Below are positions 1 through 12,420 of a stretch of DNA of 64,000 nt, one piece after another. The position numbers and the translations under genes are program-made. Source of the stretch: Temnothorax longispinosus (taxonomy: Eukaryota > Arthropoda > Insecta > Hymenoptera > Formicidae); contig NC_092360.1 in NCBI RefSeq assembly GCF_030848805.1, positions 19,695,701 to 19,759,700 on the forward strand, in the 5' to 3' direction. The notes under the pieces were generated by a model that was not told where the DNA came from, ran no database searches, and saw only the letters and a program-made list of their open reading frames with translations. How positions within the stretch are numbered: position 1 is the stretch's first letter; each line of letters begins with the position of its first letter.

Positions 1-388
1 CTATTACACTATTAACCACACAACTGTCCAAATATATGCCGCTCATGAATTAAGCGCAACGAGAGAACCAATCGGCATCGCGGAAAAGCGACACGATAGA
101 TTCGAGTATCGATGACACGCCCTTTTTGGAAAAAAAAAGAAGAGAAGAGAGGATACATTCAATATCATCGGTATAATCGGTAATTTAAATGTATTAGTGA
201 AAATTATATGTTTAATATTATTATACAGTATAGGCCCCTATATAACACGGATTCACATGTATAACACAATGAAAAAATTTTAATATTTACTTAATTGTTT
301 TAAAATAAAATTAAAAATATGTTACTGGTACACTCTTTTAATATTTATTTTACATTTTTTATAACAAATGTTTATATCTCTTTTATAA
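1..388. other. AT-rich intergenic stretch
   Basis: No reading frame, splice pattern or repeat that I can support. The sequence is AT-rich with short homopolymer runs. Confidence 0.5.
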
Positions 389-506
389 CCCATACAGCAC
401 AGATTGTTGCAGAAAGCTTCCAGAAAGGTTTCGAACCTTGCAGAAAGCTTCCAGAAAGGTTTCAAACCTTTCTGGAAGCTTTCTGCAACAATCTGTGCTG
501 TATGGG
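389..506. repeat. Perfect inverted repeat (hairpin) with internal duplication
   Basis: A left arm of about 43 bases (389-431) is matched by its reverse complement at 464-506. The 32-base loop repeats part of the arm (the gcagaaagcttccag segment), so the stem could pair in two registers. It looks like a small foldback element. No protein is coded. No target duplication was recognised. Confidence 0.8.
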
Positions 507-806
507 AAATATGCGTTTCCATATGCACACATAATCCATATATGTATAGCGATACAGGAATGATAGCAATAATATTCTTGTAAAATTTTAAGTACAAGAG
601 TATACTTGTTATTATATAATATATATAATACTAACTTCGTTTGTGTATAACTTTCTGGTACTATCAAATGTTCTTTATTTCCTTCAGCTATAATTTTTAA
701 AAATTTTTATAATTTTTAGATATTAAAAATGTATTCTGTGTGTGTGGCACTGTCGGTGTCGTTTCGCTATAAGTTGGTGGACTGTGTCGAACTTTGAGCG
801 TGCCGC

Positions 807-960
807 GTACCTTCGCCATAAGGCTGAGTTTCCACTGAGCGCGTCACGCGTCGCGTCTCGCGTCATCCGTCGCGACCAATCAAACAGCCATTTTGTCGAA
901 AATTGACGGAGAGGGGGTAAAATGCTGGCTTTCCTTCGCTGCATGAAATTGCGGCTTTAA
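807..960 (+). promoter_or_regulatory. CpG-rich upstream region with a CCAAT box, possible promoter of the Ly6-type gene
   Basis: The segment is rich in repeated GCGTC/CGCG words and holds gaccaatca (CCAAT at 876-880) about 155 bases before the first ATG of the Ly6-type gene. Placement and composition are the only evidence. The CG-rich block could instead be the end of a small transposable element. Confidence 0.3.
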
Positions 961-1034
961 AGCGTTTAAAGCTAATAAGCTCTCGATCATCATCATCCCG
1001 CGATAAACCGTGCTATCGCGCTATCTCTTTTGAG

Positions 1035-2008
1035 ATGTCGAATTTTACAAAGTGGCACCTCACGCTAATCATTATCTCCTGCGCGTCTCTCGGTAAGTGA
1101 TCGAAATTCCGGGATTCGCCCACCCTTCATTTCTCCTAACCCGATATCTTTGCCCGTAGGCCACGCCCTGGAGTGTTACGTTTGCACGGATCAGGAGGGC
1201 AACCGCGATAAATGTCTGAACACCATCAAAACCTGCGAACAGGGACAGGATATTTGCCTCACGGAAATCAAATGGGGCAGTAAGTCAGCGCACTCGTTCA
1301 TTCATACGTTTTTTAGTTCTTTGAGGTTATGTGCATGCCGTCGCGTGCGCTCCGAGCGCGCTCCGTTTATCAGTTTTCTAATTTAAGTCAACAACCATCA
1401 TTTAATCGCTCTTTATTAAAGACGATAAGGACGTATTTAATGACATAATCAGACCGTCTTGATATCGATATCTCTCACGACAGCAATGGGAGAGACCCTG
1501 AGGATTTTGTTTTCAAGTGTGAAAATTAAAATTTTACTGAAAAGAGATAACCCAGTTAAAGAATTATATTTATTCGATTAGATGTATCTCAGTGATAAGC
1601 CATATACGTAAAATCAGATATCAGTATGTAACAGTATTACCATAGGGATAATGAACCTGGTGATTATAGGTACACCGTACTGGTCCCAGGGTGCCAAGAA
1701 ACAATTTTACGTCTCTAAGAAATGTGCCACTAAAAGGGAATGTGAGAGGCTGCAGCGCGGTAATATGCCCGATTGTACTCATATCTGGTATCAGGACTGG
1801 AAGTGTTCCTCTTGCTGCCAAGGCGATAGGTGTAACTACTATGTTATTGTAAGTACAAGTTCTTTGAATAATAATTTGAAAAGATGCGATAAGTGAATAC
1901 GTATTTCATTGTTTATTTCAGTCCGGTGGAAACGAGAGGAAAATACATAGTGGAATATTTGCCATAACAGTCTTGATGTCCTTGTTGAGCGCATCGAGGT
2001 TTCAATGA
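1035..2008 (+). CDS. Ly6/uPAR (three-finger) domain protein, likely GPI-anchored
   Basis: Four exons: 1035-1092, 1160-1279, 1670-1848 and 1922-2008. All introns are GT-AG and the phases agree; the product is 147 residues. The N-terminus is a signal peptide (hydrophobic LTLIIISCASLG, cleavage expected before HALECYVC). The mature part starts with the Ly6 signature LECYVC and ends the domain with CCxxxxCN (CSSCCQGDRCNYY), the classic three-finger cysteine frame. The last exon gives a hydrophobic tail (IFAITVLMSLLSASRF) without a cytoplasmic domain, as in GPI-anchored members. Insect relatives include quiver/sleepless and the boudin and crok proteins, which act at the cell surface in channel regulation or septate junctions. 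Which subgroup this belongs to cannot be told from sequence alone. The ATG is the one that opens the signal peptide. No disabling change was seen. Confidence 0.85.
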
Positions 2009-2624
2009 CAGTGGTTCTGCAGAGACAATTGGCCGATGTTTTAGCTGCCGAATCAATTGATGAATCTCATCACTGCAGACTGAATATGTAAAGATCTTAT
2101 TTTAGCGTAATAACGCAAGATAATATTAAAGTTACACACGCAAGATAGGTTTTACAGTCATATATGCAAGATAATTTTATACTTATACATGCTTTTTGCA
2201 AATGTATGAATGTATTGTGTTCAAATTAATCTATTATCGTAAAAATTCCGTGACATTTTTTTTCATACAATTTCTGACATATCTCGGACATTTGAGATGT
2301 CTCAGAATGTTATATTTGCACTAGTGGTTTTATGATAATTGTAACGTAGATATAAAAGTTTATATATATAGATACTCAGGCGAGAACGTATACGCTCTTA
2401 TTATCGTTAATCATTCCAGAAATGTTTATCGCAAGTTTAAATTTATGCTATTTATATATATATATATATATATACACAATTGTATTATATGACATACATC
2501 CGTCCACTTAGAACAATGTTCTATTCGCTATATATATATGTATGTATGTATTATATGATTTATAAATTTTTTAAATATTTTTATTTGTTACATATACGTA
2601 TGACGTATAGTCCGTCCATTTTGC

Positions 2625-2630
2625 AATAAA
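2625..2630 (+). terminator. Candidate polyadenylation signal for the Ly6-type gene
   Basis: AATAAA about 620 bases after the stop codon, at the end of an AT-rich tract. It is the first canonical hexamer I noticed downstream, but AT-rich DNA makes chance hits common. Confidence 0.3.
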
Positions 2631-4612
2631 ACTATATTTACAACTAACAATTGAATTTCAATTTGGAAATTGAAAATAAATATTTGCGAAAATAGAAACT
2701 TGGTACTCAAATTCTACATTCGTTATCATTCGTGTAACCATTTTCTCCAAGCTTGCTGAAGCAACACTGAACTCCGGGCTTAGGGATTTATCGACGTATC
2801 TTCTTTATGATCCATATTATCATATGTGTAGAGGATAACCGATATCTTGCCCGGAGATAAGCAGAATAAAGAAAATAGTTGTATTCGTGAAAACAATTCC
2901 AAGACCGCGTGCAGTATAACTGACGCATCGTTCAGGTGCGATTGCACAGTAGTTGCGCTGAAACGTTCGTGCGTATAGCTGATAAAGTTACTGAGGTAGG
3001 TACACGTCGTGTTTATCATAAGTGTTATCAGAGTTAAATGTTTCCTAGTAAGGAATGAAATTGTGCTATTTGAAATAACATTGTGTATTCGCTTGCCATT
3101 TTTGCATTCGAATACACGATTCAACCGAACAACGACGTCTCTCAAGTATAATCTCTTGTTTTGTATTAATAATTTATTGGATTTACTAAATCAACGTGAT
3201 ACGCTCGTGAACTCGTTTACGCGGAGTGAATTATCATATAGTATATGACGATCTTCTATCGGTCAATTTTGTGCTATCCATATCAGTACTTTGTTTAAAA
3301 ATGCTCCCCACAAGTGTATTAAAATTGCATTAATTTTGGATGACAAAGAACGCAGCATGGAAATGTGACAAAAAAAAGACATTATTGAAACGTTAAAAAA
3401 ACAAAAAAGAGAAGAAGAATTCTGGAGACGATGAATTAATTGTACTTCGTTAGTACTTATACATATATTCACTTAGTTTTTCGTCTATTTTAGACGAGAA
3501 ATAGGAGCTCACTTTCATGGTTGAGCGTCTGTTGACCATCTAAATATCTTCCGAAGAATGATCGCGGTCAAGTGACCGTCGCTTAACTTGACCGTGACCG
3601 GCAGTGTGAATGCAAACTCGAAAAAGAATTGAATAAATTGAATTTAATGGCAACGATTTTTGACCGGCCCATGACTTGATCGATAGTGAGAATCGATCTT
3701 TACTATATGTAAAAAGAAAAAAGAAAAAAAATAATGCAAAAGTTATTTTTCTAATTATTTTTTAATTATTCTTTTTATTATTTTTCCTATTTATATAAAG
3801 AAAGATTATGCAAGAGAAAGAAAACATATATGAAATATGTAACAAATATATCTGTTCTTACGTTTAGCGCAAATACTTATCTGTAATGATAAAAATAATC
3901 ATGTAATAATATGAAAACGTTGAGGAGAAAGTGAGAACTCGTCACTTGTTACACACGTAGTATATACTACTTTTCTTATCAGATATTTTGCTATTGATGG
4001 CCGCTACAATGATCTTCTGCGGACCTATCTCTGTGTTGTCGAACGGTTATTACAGTAGCTATCCCTCGAGACTTATTGCGACGTATTACGAATGACCACT
4101 ATGTGCAATTAATACGTACTGTGTATAGACGTGAATGATAGTGTATAGACGCCTGTTGGCGAAGCAAAAATCATTTTTATTATGAATGCGTAGCAATGAT
4201 GTTAAATGTTACTTTTCTGTGATTTTTCTTTTTTAAATATACACTTGCGTCTGTTCTGTATAGCGACAGCCTAGTGGGAGAGAGTTAATAGATGGAAAGA
4301 GATACATGCTTCGCGAAAATAAATTTATTAAAAGACTGAATCATAGAACTACACGTGATAAACAGAATGAGGGACAATAAGAGCGCAACGCGATGCGCAA
4401 ATTGCACTGGTCAACAAAATGAGATTTTTTTTCTTGACTTAAATTCTAGCAAGTCATATCTGGTAGACCTTTTAGCGTTGATTACGAATTGGACCGCAAA
4501 AAAATGGCGTATCACGTCAAGTTTTTAAGAAAATCTCTATCAAATATAGTAGCTAATCTTTTTTTTCCGTGATAAAATAGGCATTTTTGATACTTTTTTG
4601 TGTGAGTTATAC
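2631..4612. other. Intergenic DNA, no gene seen
   Basis: Only short frames without splice support occur here. AT-rich tracts dominate, and there is no tRNA-like or long inverted structure. Confidence 0.45.
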
Positions 4613-5135
4613 TAGGTGCGCAACTAAGTTTCCGGGTTTTTTTTATCAATAAATACAAAAAATGGTTTATTCAAAGTATCGTCCCTCGCTAGCTATACAT
4701 TTTCGCCATCTCTCTGGCAATACATGAATACCGCGACGATAAAACGACGCGTCTTTGGACCGAAACCATTTATCCAACCAATTTTGCACTTCTTCGAAAT
4801 TGGTCAAGTGTAGCCCAGCCAAGCCATGCGCCATCGACCGGAACAAGTGCTAATCGGAAGGCGCCAGGTCTGGCGAATACGGCGGGTGCGGTAGCAGATC
4901 CCATTTCAGCGTTTTGATGGTGTCCTGGACGCAAATGCTGTTTATTTGGCACAAAACTCGACATCTCCGTTGTTAGAAAAAATATTTTTGCGTTGCGATA
5001 TGTGTTGGTATAACGACTGGTTATTGTTAACAGATGTCCAAGCTATAACTTCAGACAACTTCAAACATGTAAGTCGAGTACATGTGTTATTGGTGCCATT
5101 TATGTGTGAAACCCGGAAACTTAGTTGCGCACCTA
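4613..5135 (-). mobile_element. Internally deleted mariner element, copy 1
   Basis: The element is 523 bp including TA at both ends, with 26-bp terminal inverted repeats beginning TAGGTGCGCAACTAAG. On the minus strand it keeps the start of a mariner transposase frame (MSSFVP...), then jumps to the C-terminal part (PPYSPDLAPSD, then HLFRSMAHG... and a tail ending EGRYFE). The middle of the gene, with the first two catalytic acidic residues, is gone. A TAG at 4850-4852 directly follows the conserved LAPSD. The copy is therefore non-autonomous and would need transposase from elsewhere. It agrees with the copy at 12421-12943 except for one base noticed (4946). Confidence 0.93.
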
Positions 5136-6500
5136 ATATATCTTTCGATGGGGACGTGCTACAGAAAGGAGTGACAGCTCAAAATGAAGCTTAAGACTTA
5201 TACTTTGTATTAAAAATGCCACAAGTTTCAAGCAGGAAAGGTTTTCCTGAAAAAAGTGGTCAAAACATCGCAGTGTTCCCCAGTCATACGTCTCCAATTG
5301 TCCGTTAAAATCTTTTAAAAAATTATTCTAATCGTGAAAGTAGATAGGTATATGTAAGTTTTTGTAATCCATCACTTGAGGACAAAATTAGCGACCACAA
5401 AAGCTTACACATGCCCACCTCTATAATTTGAATAATTTTTCAAATTTTTATTCACGTTTTAATCCGTTATTTTGGATCCTCCATTTTCAATTTTAAAATT
5501 TTTACATTTGATGAGTGACCAGACAAACGTAATATACATACCAACTTTCATACTTAGAATAATTTTTTTTTTTTTTAATTTTGATCCTCATGCTCTTGGA
5601 CTTTCTGGCCAATTTTCGTCATATGTTCTTTCAACGCTTACCTATATTAAGGATCGAATTTTTGAATCTGTCAATCTGGTGCTCCATTTTTTAGAGCACG
5701 AGATTTTATTAATTACATTGTATCGCTGAAGATGGCTCAAAGCGAAGCTGAAACGTCTATTTCAATTATGTATATTATTTTTAATTAAAGAATACAATAT
5801 ATGACACCGATGACACTGTTCAACATAAAATTTGCCTTGAAATTTTATAAGTCACATTTTATGAGAAACATTTGGAATAAAATAAAGACCGCAAGTCACA
5901 TCGTTTAATTAGAAATAATATAGTCGTTAAAATTAAATTATTAACAATAATCAAAGAATAATTTTGAAATAAGTAAAAGAGAACCGCGTAAAGACGGATA
6001 AACGGTCAACCTCAATTATGTATACTATTTTTAATTAAAAAATATCGATGTATACGATAATTTACTAAAAACCGCGTTATACTCTTATTACCTTTCATTC
6101 TGTTTATCATTTAATGTTTGTGTGCTTCGATTAAATTTTGCTACTGAAGACACTTACATTCGTGCGTTTAACGCTAATAGGTATGTGTGATTGGATTTTT
6201 TTAAATTACAATCAGGCAGATTCCAAATCTATAATCGTATGATGAAATCTAATATCGAGCAAAAATTGAATCGCCATATGAATGGATTCAAAAAACGAAA
6301 TTAGAGAACTTTAACTTCGCTTCTTGGAACCATTTAACCCAACTGAGAGATCAGATAGATGCTCGCATTTGCAACGAAGTATCGATGATTAACCGTAATA
6401 AATATAGACAGAAGTTTACTTGTAGAAACGCCCTTCTATTAGGAGCGAGACAATTCGGCCAATTAAATGACAAGAAGCGTCGAAGAAGTAGCGCCGTGCG
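5136..6500. other. Intergenic DNA between the mariner copy and the transporter promoter
   Basis: No supported gene. Around 5729-5765 there is a segment reading ctgaagatggctcaaagcg that resembles a motif in the foldback element near 28.2 kb (ttcgagccatacttggcc in reverse), so part of this stretch may be old repeat DNA. Confidence 0.35.
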
Positions 6501-6506
6501 CCGTCG

Positions 6507-6560
6507 TCACGTGATTTCTATAAAGGCACTTTAATTAAGCCTTCTTATCTGCCGAACAGT
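6507..6560 (+). promoter_or_regulatory. Core promoter of the amino-acid transporter: TCACGTGA box, TATA box, initiator
   Basis: A palindromic TCACGTGA (6507-6514) is followed by TATAAA (6519-6524) and an initiator-like aacagtcg about 32-37 bases further on. Next comes a transcribed region with a strong donor at 6659. TCACGTGA is the core recognised by MiT/TFE-type bHLH-ZIP factors (Mitf, CLEAR element) and other E-box factors. Linking it to nutrient-responsive control is an inference. Confidence 0.5.
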
Positions 6561-6658
6561 CGCGCTCTGACTGTTCGAGAGACAGCTCGTAAAATTTGTC
6601 TTTAACTTGTTTTCATACTTGCAAAAACATGGATTTTTCTTTGACAAAACTCATCGTG
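6555..6658 (+). other. Probable first exon (5' UTR, possibly an alternative N-terminus) of the transporter gene
   Basis: The exon ends at a good donor (cgtg|gtaagt at 6658/6659). Joined to the acceptor before 7054 it leads into the coding exon. An ATG at 6629 opens ten codons that stay in frame across the junction with the ATG at 7063, so translation could begin here and add 13 residues. Without RNA data either start is possible. Confidence 0.45.
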
Positions 6659-7062
6659 GTAAGTCCGCTATTTCACAAATCGTGTCGGCCGCATGTATAC
6701 ATCGTTTTTTTTTACGAGAATCGCTTTTACGAATCACATTCATAGAAAATATTAATGCTAAGCGAGAAGACATATCTGGAACGATATAAATAAATTATGA
6801 GAGGAGTAATTCTTCTTATTTGCGGAATTAATTTATATTTTATGAACAAAGATAATTGATAAACACTATCGTGTCGATATTGAATAATTTCAATTTTGGT
6901 CAAAAACTCTTTCCTTCGAGGTTTTGTTTGCTAGAAAATATAAATTATAAAATTCCGCAAAATCTCTCTGTTGACCGACTTACAAATATTTTCATTCATA
7001 CAGTGTGTATGTTCAAATTAATTATTCATCGCACGTGTATGGTTCTTTTCTAGCTGTATAAC

Positions 7063-10000
7063 ATGAAGTTGAAATTACGCAGCGTGTATGAGGCATTCAG
7101 TCGCAGAAAAGTGGTGGATTCCACTCAAGAAAGTATATTGGCGAGGGTCTTGTCGACTCTCGATCTCACAGCTCTAGGAATTGGCTCTACTCTGGGCGTA
7201 GGTGTATACGTTTTGGCAGGATCCGTCGCGAAATGCCATGCCGGTCCTGCCGTGATCATTTCATTTGCTATCGCCGCGATAGCGTCGATGTTCGCAGGTA
7301 CGCATTTACATTGATACGTGAAAAGTCGGCGAACGTTGTCCATTTCCTTCCTTTATAATGAAACATTCGATTAAAACATAATTTTGGATCTTCAACAAAT
7401 CTTAACTCTTCTGTTAGGCAGCTTCATGTGAAAAAACGTGTCTCAAAGAAACTATCCGAAATTAAATATTATCAAATAATGAATGCGTAGTCCGTATCTT
7501 CCAGTCCTCTAATCTCGCTGCTGCCTGAGCAGATTTTAATCCCGGCGACATGAGTACTGCACGCTTTGCAGAATATGATATGAAAATCGCTGACGTTGTT
7601 TTGAAGCGCGACGACCGAGATAAATTTTTTTCGTTCTAAAAATTCCATTACCATACGTGGTTTAAGGATTTCTGGGAAACAAATAGACAGCGACAATTAA
7701 TCGATAATTTTAAGATAACATTCATGATTAGTCGTTTCGCGTACTGATAAGTATCGATTTATAATGATAATGATGATTAATAAGCGCGGAATGCGATTAT
7801 CATAAACATATTATTCAAGTGGTATCTGTCTATCTCTTTAACATTTTTGCTAAAATAAATTGAGATGAAGTAAAACTTATATACCGATTCACGTTATATT
7901 AAGTAGGAAAAACTATAATGCTTTTATCTATTAGAATAGGCTTTGAAACTAATTTGTCAATCATGATTTTGCCTTCAATTTTGTGTGGCAGATATAATAA
8001 TATAAATCTTTTTGTCAAACTAGTACATTCTTTAAAGAATTATAGTTATATTATATATTAAAAGTATGTAAAATTATATGATATAAAATTATGATGAAGC
8101 AGAGAAAGAAAGTTTACTTATTGTGACTTTAAGCAACTGATGAAAACTGATATACTAAGTCATTTTTAACGATTTAGATGGGTCGCCACTGCTCCTACTC
8201 AATATGTTAATTTAATTAAAACAATGTTAATTTAACTAAACCAATGGAGTTAATAATCAGAGAGGTCTCGCCGCTTGTGCGCGTTGCTCGCGCGTACACT
8301 TGGCGCGAGACAGTATCGTCTCTTGACACTGTTTTGTGTTAAAATTTTTAAATAAATTTTCATAAACATGGTAGTTAAAAATAACAAAGTGTTATTTATT
8401 TCAAGGTATTAGTTTACATTTCATCCGCGCAGTATCACACATGATAAAGAGTTTGCAAATTTGTGAATAGAAAACGCACACATTTGGTCGATAAAAATGT
8501 TGCGAAAGCGCAGTATTTTCGCAGTATTATTTCTAAATTTTGTGGTATTCTTCTCACAGGTCTCTGTTATGCCGAATTCGGTGCGCGGGTGCCCCGCGCC
8601 GGATCCGCGTATATTTACAGTTACGTGACAATGGGCGAGTTCGTGGCGTTTCTCATGGGTTGGACCCTGATTCTGGAATACGTGATCGGTTCGGCCAGCG
8701 TGGTGCGCGCTCTCAGCACATACGTCGACGTGCTCTTCAATGACAGCATGAAAAACTCCTTCGAATCGGTGATGCCTATCAATGTTGACAGTCTGTCGTC
8801 ATATCCGGATTTTTTTGCACTCGCCGTCACTCTAATATTCTCAGGTGATAAGAGAATTTTTTTTAATTTTCAACGAATCAAATCTCGCGCGTTTTATTGG
8901 ATAAATTATTATAGTTCTGATAAAGCTGATTGAAACGCGTATCTCGTAACACAAATGCTGATATATACTCTGGATTAATAATTCATTGGTTTGTTACACA
9001 ATTGCTTGATATAATAGTAAAAACAGGTGAATTTCGTAACACAAATACTCATATATTCTGTATTAATAATTCATTGGCTCGTTACACAATTGCTTGATAA
9101 TAGTAAAAACAGATGAAGCAATATACAATTCTCTTCCTAGCCGCTCTTGCTTTTGGAGCTAAGGAATCCTCAATGGCGAATAATATATTCACTCTGGTGA
9201 ATCTTTCTGTTGTACTTTTCGTCATAATTGCCGGTTCCTTCAAAGGTAAATGCCCTTTTTAACTGATCTTCTATAATATCGAGTTAATAAGTTAACTTGC
9301 TAACTAATTATTTATAAACTCTTCCAAATCTTATAATATCTTTTAATAATACAGTTTGAAATTTTTTTGCTGTATATTATATTATTTATATTATTAATTT
9401 ATGATAATAATAATATCATTGATTTTAATATATCACAGATACCTATAAAAGATTAGAATTATTACATATATGTATTTACAAATTCATAAGTTTAGATATA
9501 CATATACGTACAGCAGTAAAATTTGAAACGATTTATAGCCGACATTAATAACTGGAAAACGGAACCTACTTGTGGCGACTGCAAGGACTGCTCTGTATGC
9601 TCGCACTGCAAGTCCGGGCAAGGGGGATTCATGCCTTACGAGTTATCGGGCATAATAACAGGGGCGGCTACGTGCTTCTATGGATTTATTGGCTTCGATT
9701 GCGTGGCCACCACAGGGGAAGAAGCCAAGAACCCGCAGAAGTCCATCCCTATAGCAATCATCGCGTCGCTAACAATTGTCTTCTTTGCGTACTTCGGCGT
9801 TTCCGTGGTGCTCACCACCGTGCTACCGTTCTACGAACAAAATGCCAAGGCACCGTTCCCGCATATGTTTACCGTGATAGGATGGGATTGGGCCAAGTGG
9901 TTCGTGACAATCGGAGCGATTAGCGGACTGTGCGCCAGGTAATTTTTCATTTTTCGTCGCGTTAATCCTTTAGAGAAAGAATGGAATTTCTTCTTTTAAT

Positions 10001-11973
10001 AAAGCAAATGGTTCTCACATATATATTGATCTTGAATGCGCATTCAACTCACGCGCGTGAGTCCTATCCTGAAAAATTGTTTTGATATTTATTCCATCAA
10101 ATGCGATATACATATAAGGAGCAAGTGTACTTTGCTTTTCATTAGTTTGCAAATGTAATGATTTCAACAAAATTTGACTTAATTTACAAACATATTTCGA
10201 AAATTTTATGATAAATCATTAACCTAGGAGGCTCCTACGCACTTTTCTATTTTAAATCCTTGTAACTCGATCGAGTCCTAGTAAAAATTTTTAGACCACA
10301 ATTGATATTTAAAGATAAAAAGAGTTACTCTTTCCAAAAATTTACTCAATAGATAAACAAAATTGATTAGAACCTGATTTACAAGGAATTAATTCATTAA
10401 ATAACAGTTAATCTATATCTTATTAAAGGATCTTTTATTGAAATAGGGACAAACATTATTTTTCTTTACTGACCAATTACTACAGTCTATTAGGTTCGAT
10501 GTTTCCATTGCCGCGAGTGATTTATGCCATGGCTTCAGACGGACTGGTCTTCAAATGGATGGGTAACATAAACTCGCGATTCCATACTCCGATCATGGGC
10601 ACGCTTTCTGCTGGGCTACTTACAGGTTTGTAATTAACAAAACAATTACTAATTGCTTAATTATATGTATAATTACTTAATTATAGAATTACTTTATGAC
10701 GTATTACAGGCGCTCTAGCTACGATATTTGAACTTGAACCACTGGTTAACATGATGAGTATCTGTACGCTGCTTACATACTCAATTGTTGCAGCTTGTGT
10801 ACTTATCCTACGGTAAAGGAGATTTGAATTTATAATTTAACTAATTTTGTTTAAGTATCGTTATAGTTTAATTGATTTTTAAAAATATTAGTTGGATTGA
10901 GATTAAAACAAATTAAACAGCTTAATAAATAATATAATAGATACATCTTTATCTTTTGTAGATACGAAGAAAGTGAAGCGTACGAGAAGAAAGGCGATCG
11001 TAATCCACGGACTTTCATATTTACCGTAAAACAACTAGTAAGCGCGAACAAATTAAATCACTCTACGAAACTTACAGCGCAGATCGTTACCGCCCTCGTA
11101 TGCTGCTACGGTAAGACCCGTCATTATTTTCACGAACATAGGCCTTTTCGAGATGTCTCATATATTATCAAATTCTTTTGCAGTCATCTTTTGCATCTGT
11201 ACGGCCATTTTGTTATCAAGGTATATAACAGAGATCGGCGAGGGAAGAGTACTTTTCGTAGTGCCACTTGCAATTTTAGTCGTTGCACTCGTATTCACTC
11301 TCAGTTTTATTTATTTCCAACCAGTCTCCGACAAGAAGCTCTCATTCTCGGTATGTAATCGTTGTAATTTTTTTGTTAATATTGTCTTGTTAATTTTTAA
11401 TTAACGACATTAATATGCACGAGGATGTTTATATCATTTGTTCATTTCTGTTATTATTAAATACTATTTATTATTATGTTAAATATCTTATCTCAAATTC
11501 TTCAATTTTAATTAATTTTATTATCAATTAATATTTTTAAATTGTTTTAGTTGGTATTTATAATTATACTAGCTAAATAGTGCGTGTTAGAGAATAGTGT
11601 GTTAGAGAAGTAGATAGTGATAATCATTAAGTAATTTTGAAATATTGTTTACATTAGGTACCGCTAGTGCCATTCTTGCCAGGATTCAGTATTCTTATTA
11701 ACATTTATCTTATGTTTACGTTGGATGCAAACACATGGATACGATTCTCTGTGTGGATGGCAATTGGTGAGTGCACTATGAGAAGATACATAAATATATG
11801 CGTTTATATAATTACATCGATATATATCTTAGATTATCTTACGTATTATTGCAGGCTTGGGAGTATATTTCTTCTATGGAATGTGGCACAGTAATATACG
11901 ACAAAAGAAATTGCCGCCGAGATTAACTGACAATGACAAAGACAAGAATAATGTCTTTTCCCCTATTACATAA
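7063..11973 (+). CDS. Cationic amino-acid transporter (CAT / slimfast type, APC superfamily)
   Basis: Ten exons: 7063-7297, 8560-8844, 9141-9245, 9539-9938, 10486-10625, 10710-10812, 10962-11110, 11184-11350, 11658-11766 and 11855-11973. All are GT-AG with consistent phases, giving 603 residues, the usual CAT length. The family moves arginine, lysine and ornithine across the plasma membrane and is expected to have about 14 membrane segments. Recognisable blocks are [19 protein letters not shown] near the N-terminus, [17 protein letters not shown], a segment with [15 protein letters not shown], and [17 protein letters not shown] loop at residues 220-232 carries five cysteines spaced CxxC (9571-9609), which I do not know from CATs. 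Exon 4 begins at 9539: acceptors nearer 9517 put stops in frame. The product ends in a short charged tail. No disabling change. Insect slimfast mediates amino-acid sensing in fat body, but orthology to it is not shown here. Confidence 0.92.
8945..9115. repeat. Two-copy tandem duplication inside transporter intron 2
   Basis: A unit of roughly 80-90 bases beginning cgtaacacaaa and ending gtaaaaacag is present twice in direct order with small differences, just before exon 3 (9141). It duplicates the region that would include the branch point, but the acceptor itself (cttcctag) is unique. Confidence 0.7.
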
Positions 11974-12117
11974 TAAATAGGGACAGACTATTATAATATC
12001 TTATTGGTATATAATAATTTATTAATTTGACTCATCAATTAGATAATTTTTAAAAATAACGTAGTATTACATTTATTATACTTGGAAAATATCCATTATA
12101 GTCCAATAAGACTTTAA

Positions 12118-12123
12118 AATAAA
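12118..12123 (+). terminator. Candidate polyadenylation signal for the transporter gene
   Basis: AATAAA about 145 bases after the stop codon. A second hexamer overlaps the stop codon itself (11972-11977) and is less likely to be used. Confidence 0.4.
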
Positions 12124-12420
12124 GAAAGTATAAGTATATTTATTATCTGTTCACATTAGGTTTGAGAATATTACACCGATGTACAAGATATATAACAAAA
12201 ATTTTGATTGTTTTAATTATTAATAGACTTGAACTTATGGTTTATAGATTCATATTTGAAAAGAGGACCAAAATCAATGGTAAAAAAATCATGACAATTA
12301 TATCAAATAAAGATAGCCAGTTTAGTCGAATAAATAGTTATTTGTGTAACAAGTGTCGTAAGATGAAAAGGCGAGTGCGGTAACCGCACCCGGGAATTTT
12401 CATCTTTACACACGACTTAT

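Noticed and set aside
9514..9538. Acceptors at cagcag (9513, 9516) for transporter exon 4
   Set aside because: Every phase from these sites meets a stop within a few codons. The acceptor before 9539 restores the family sequence with the right phase.
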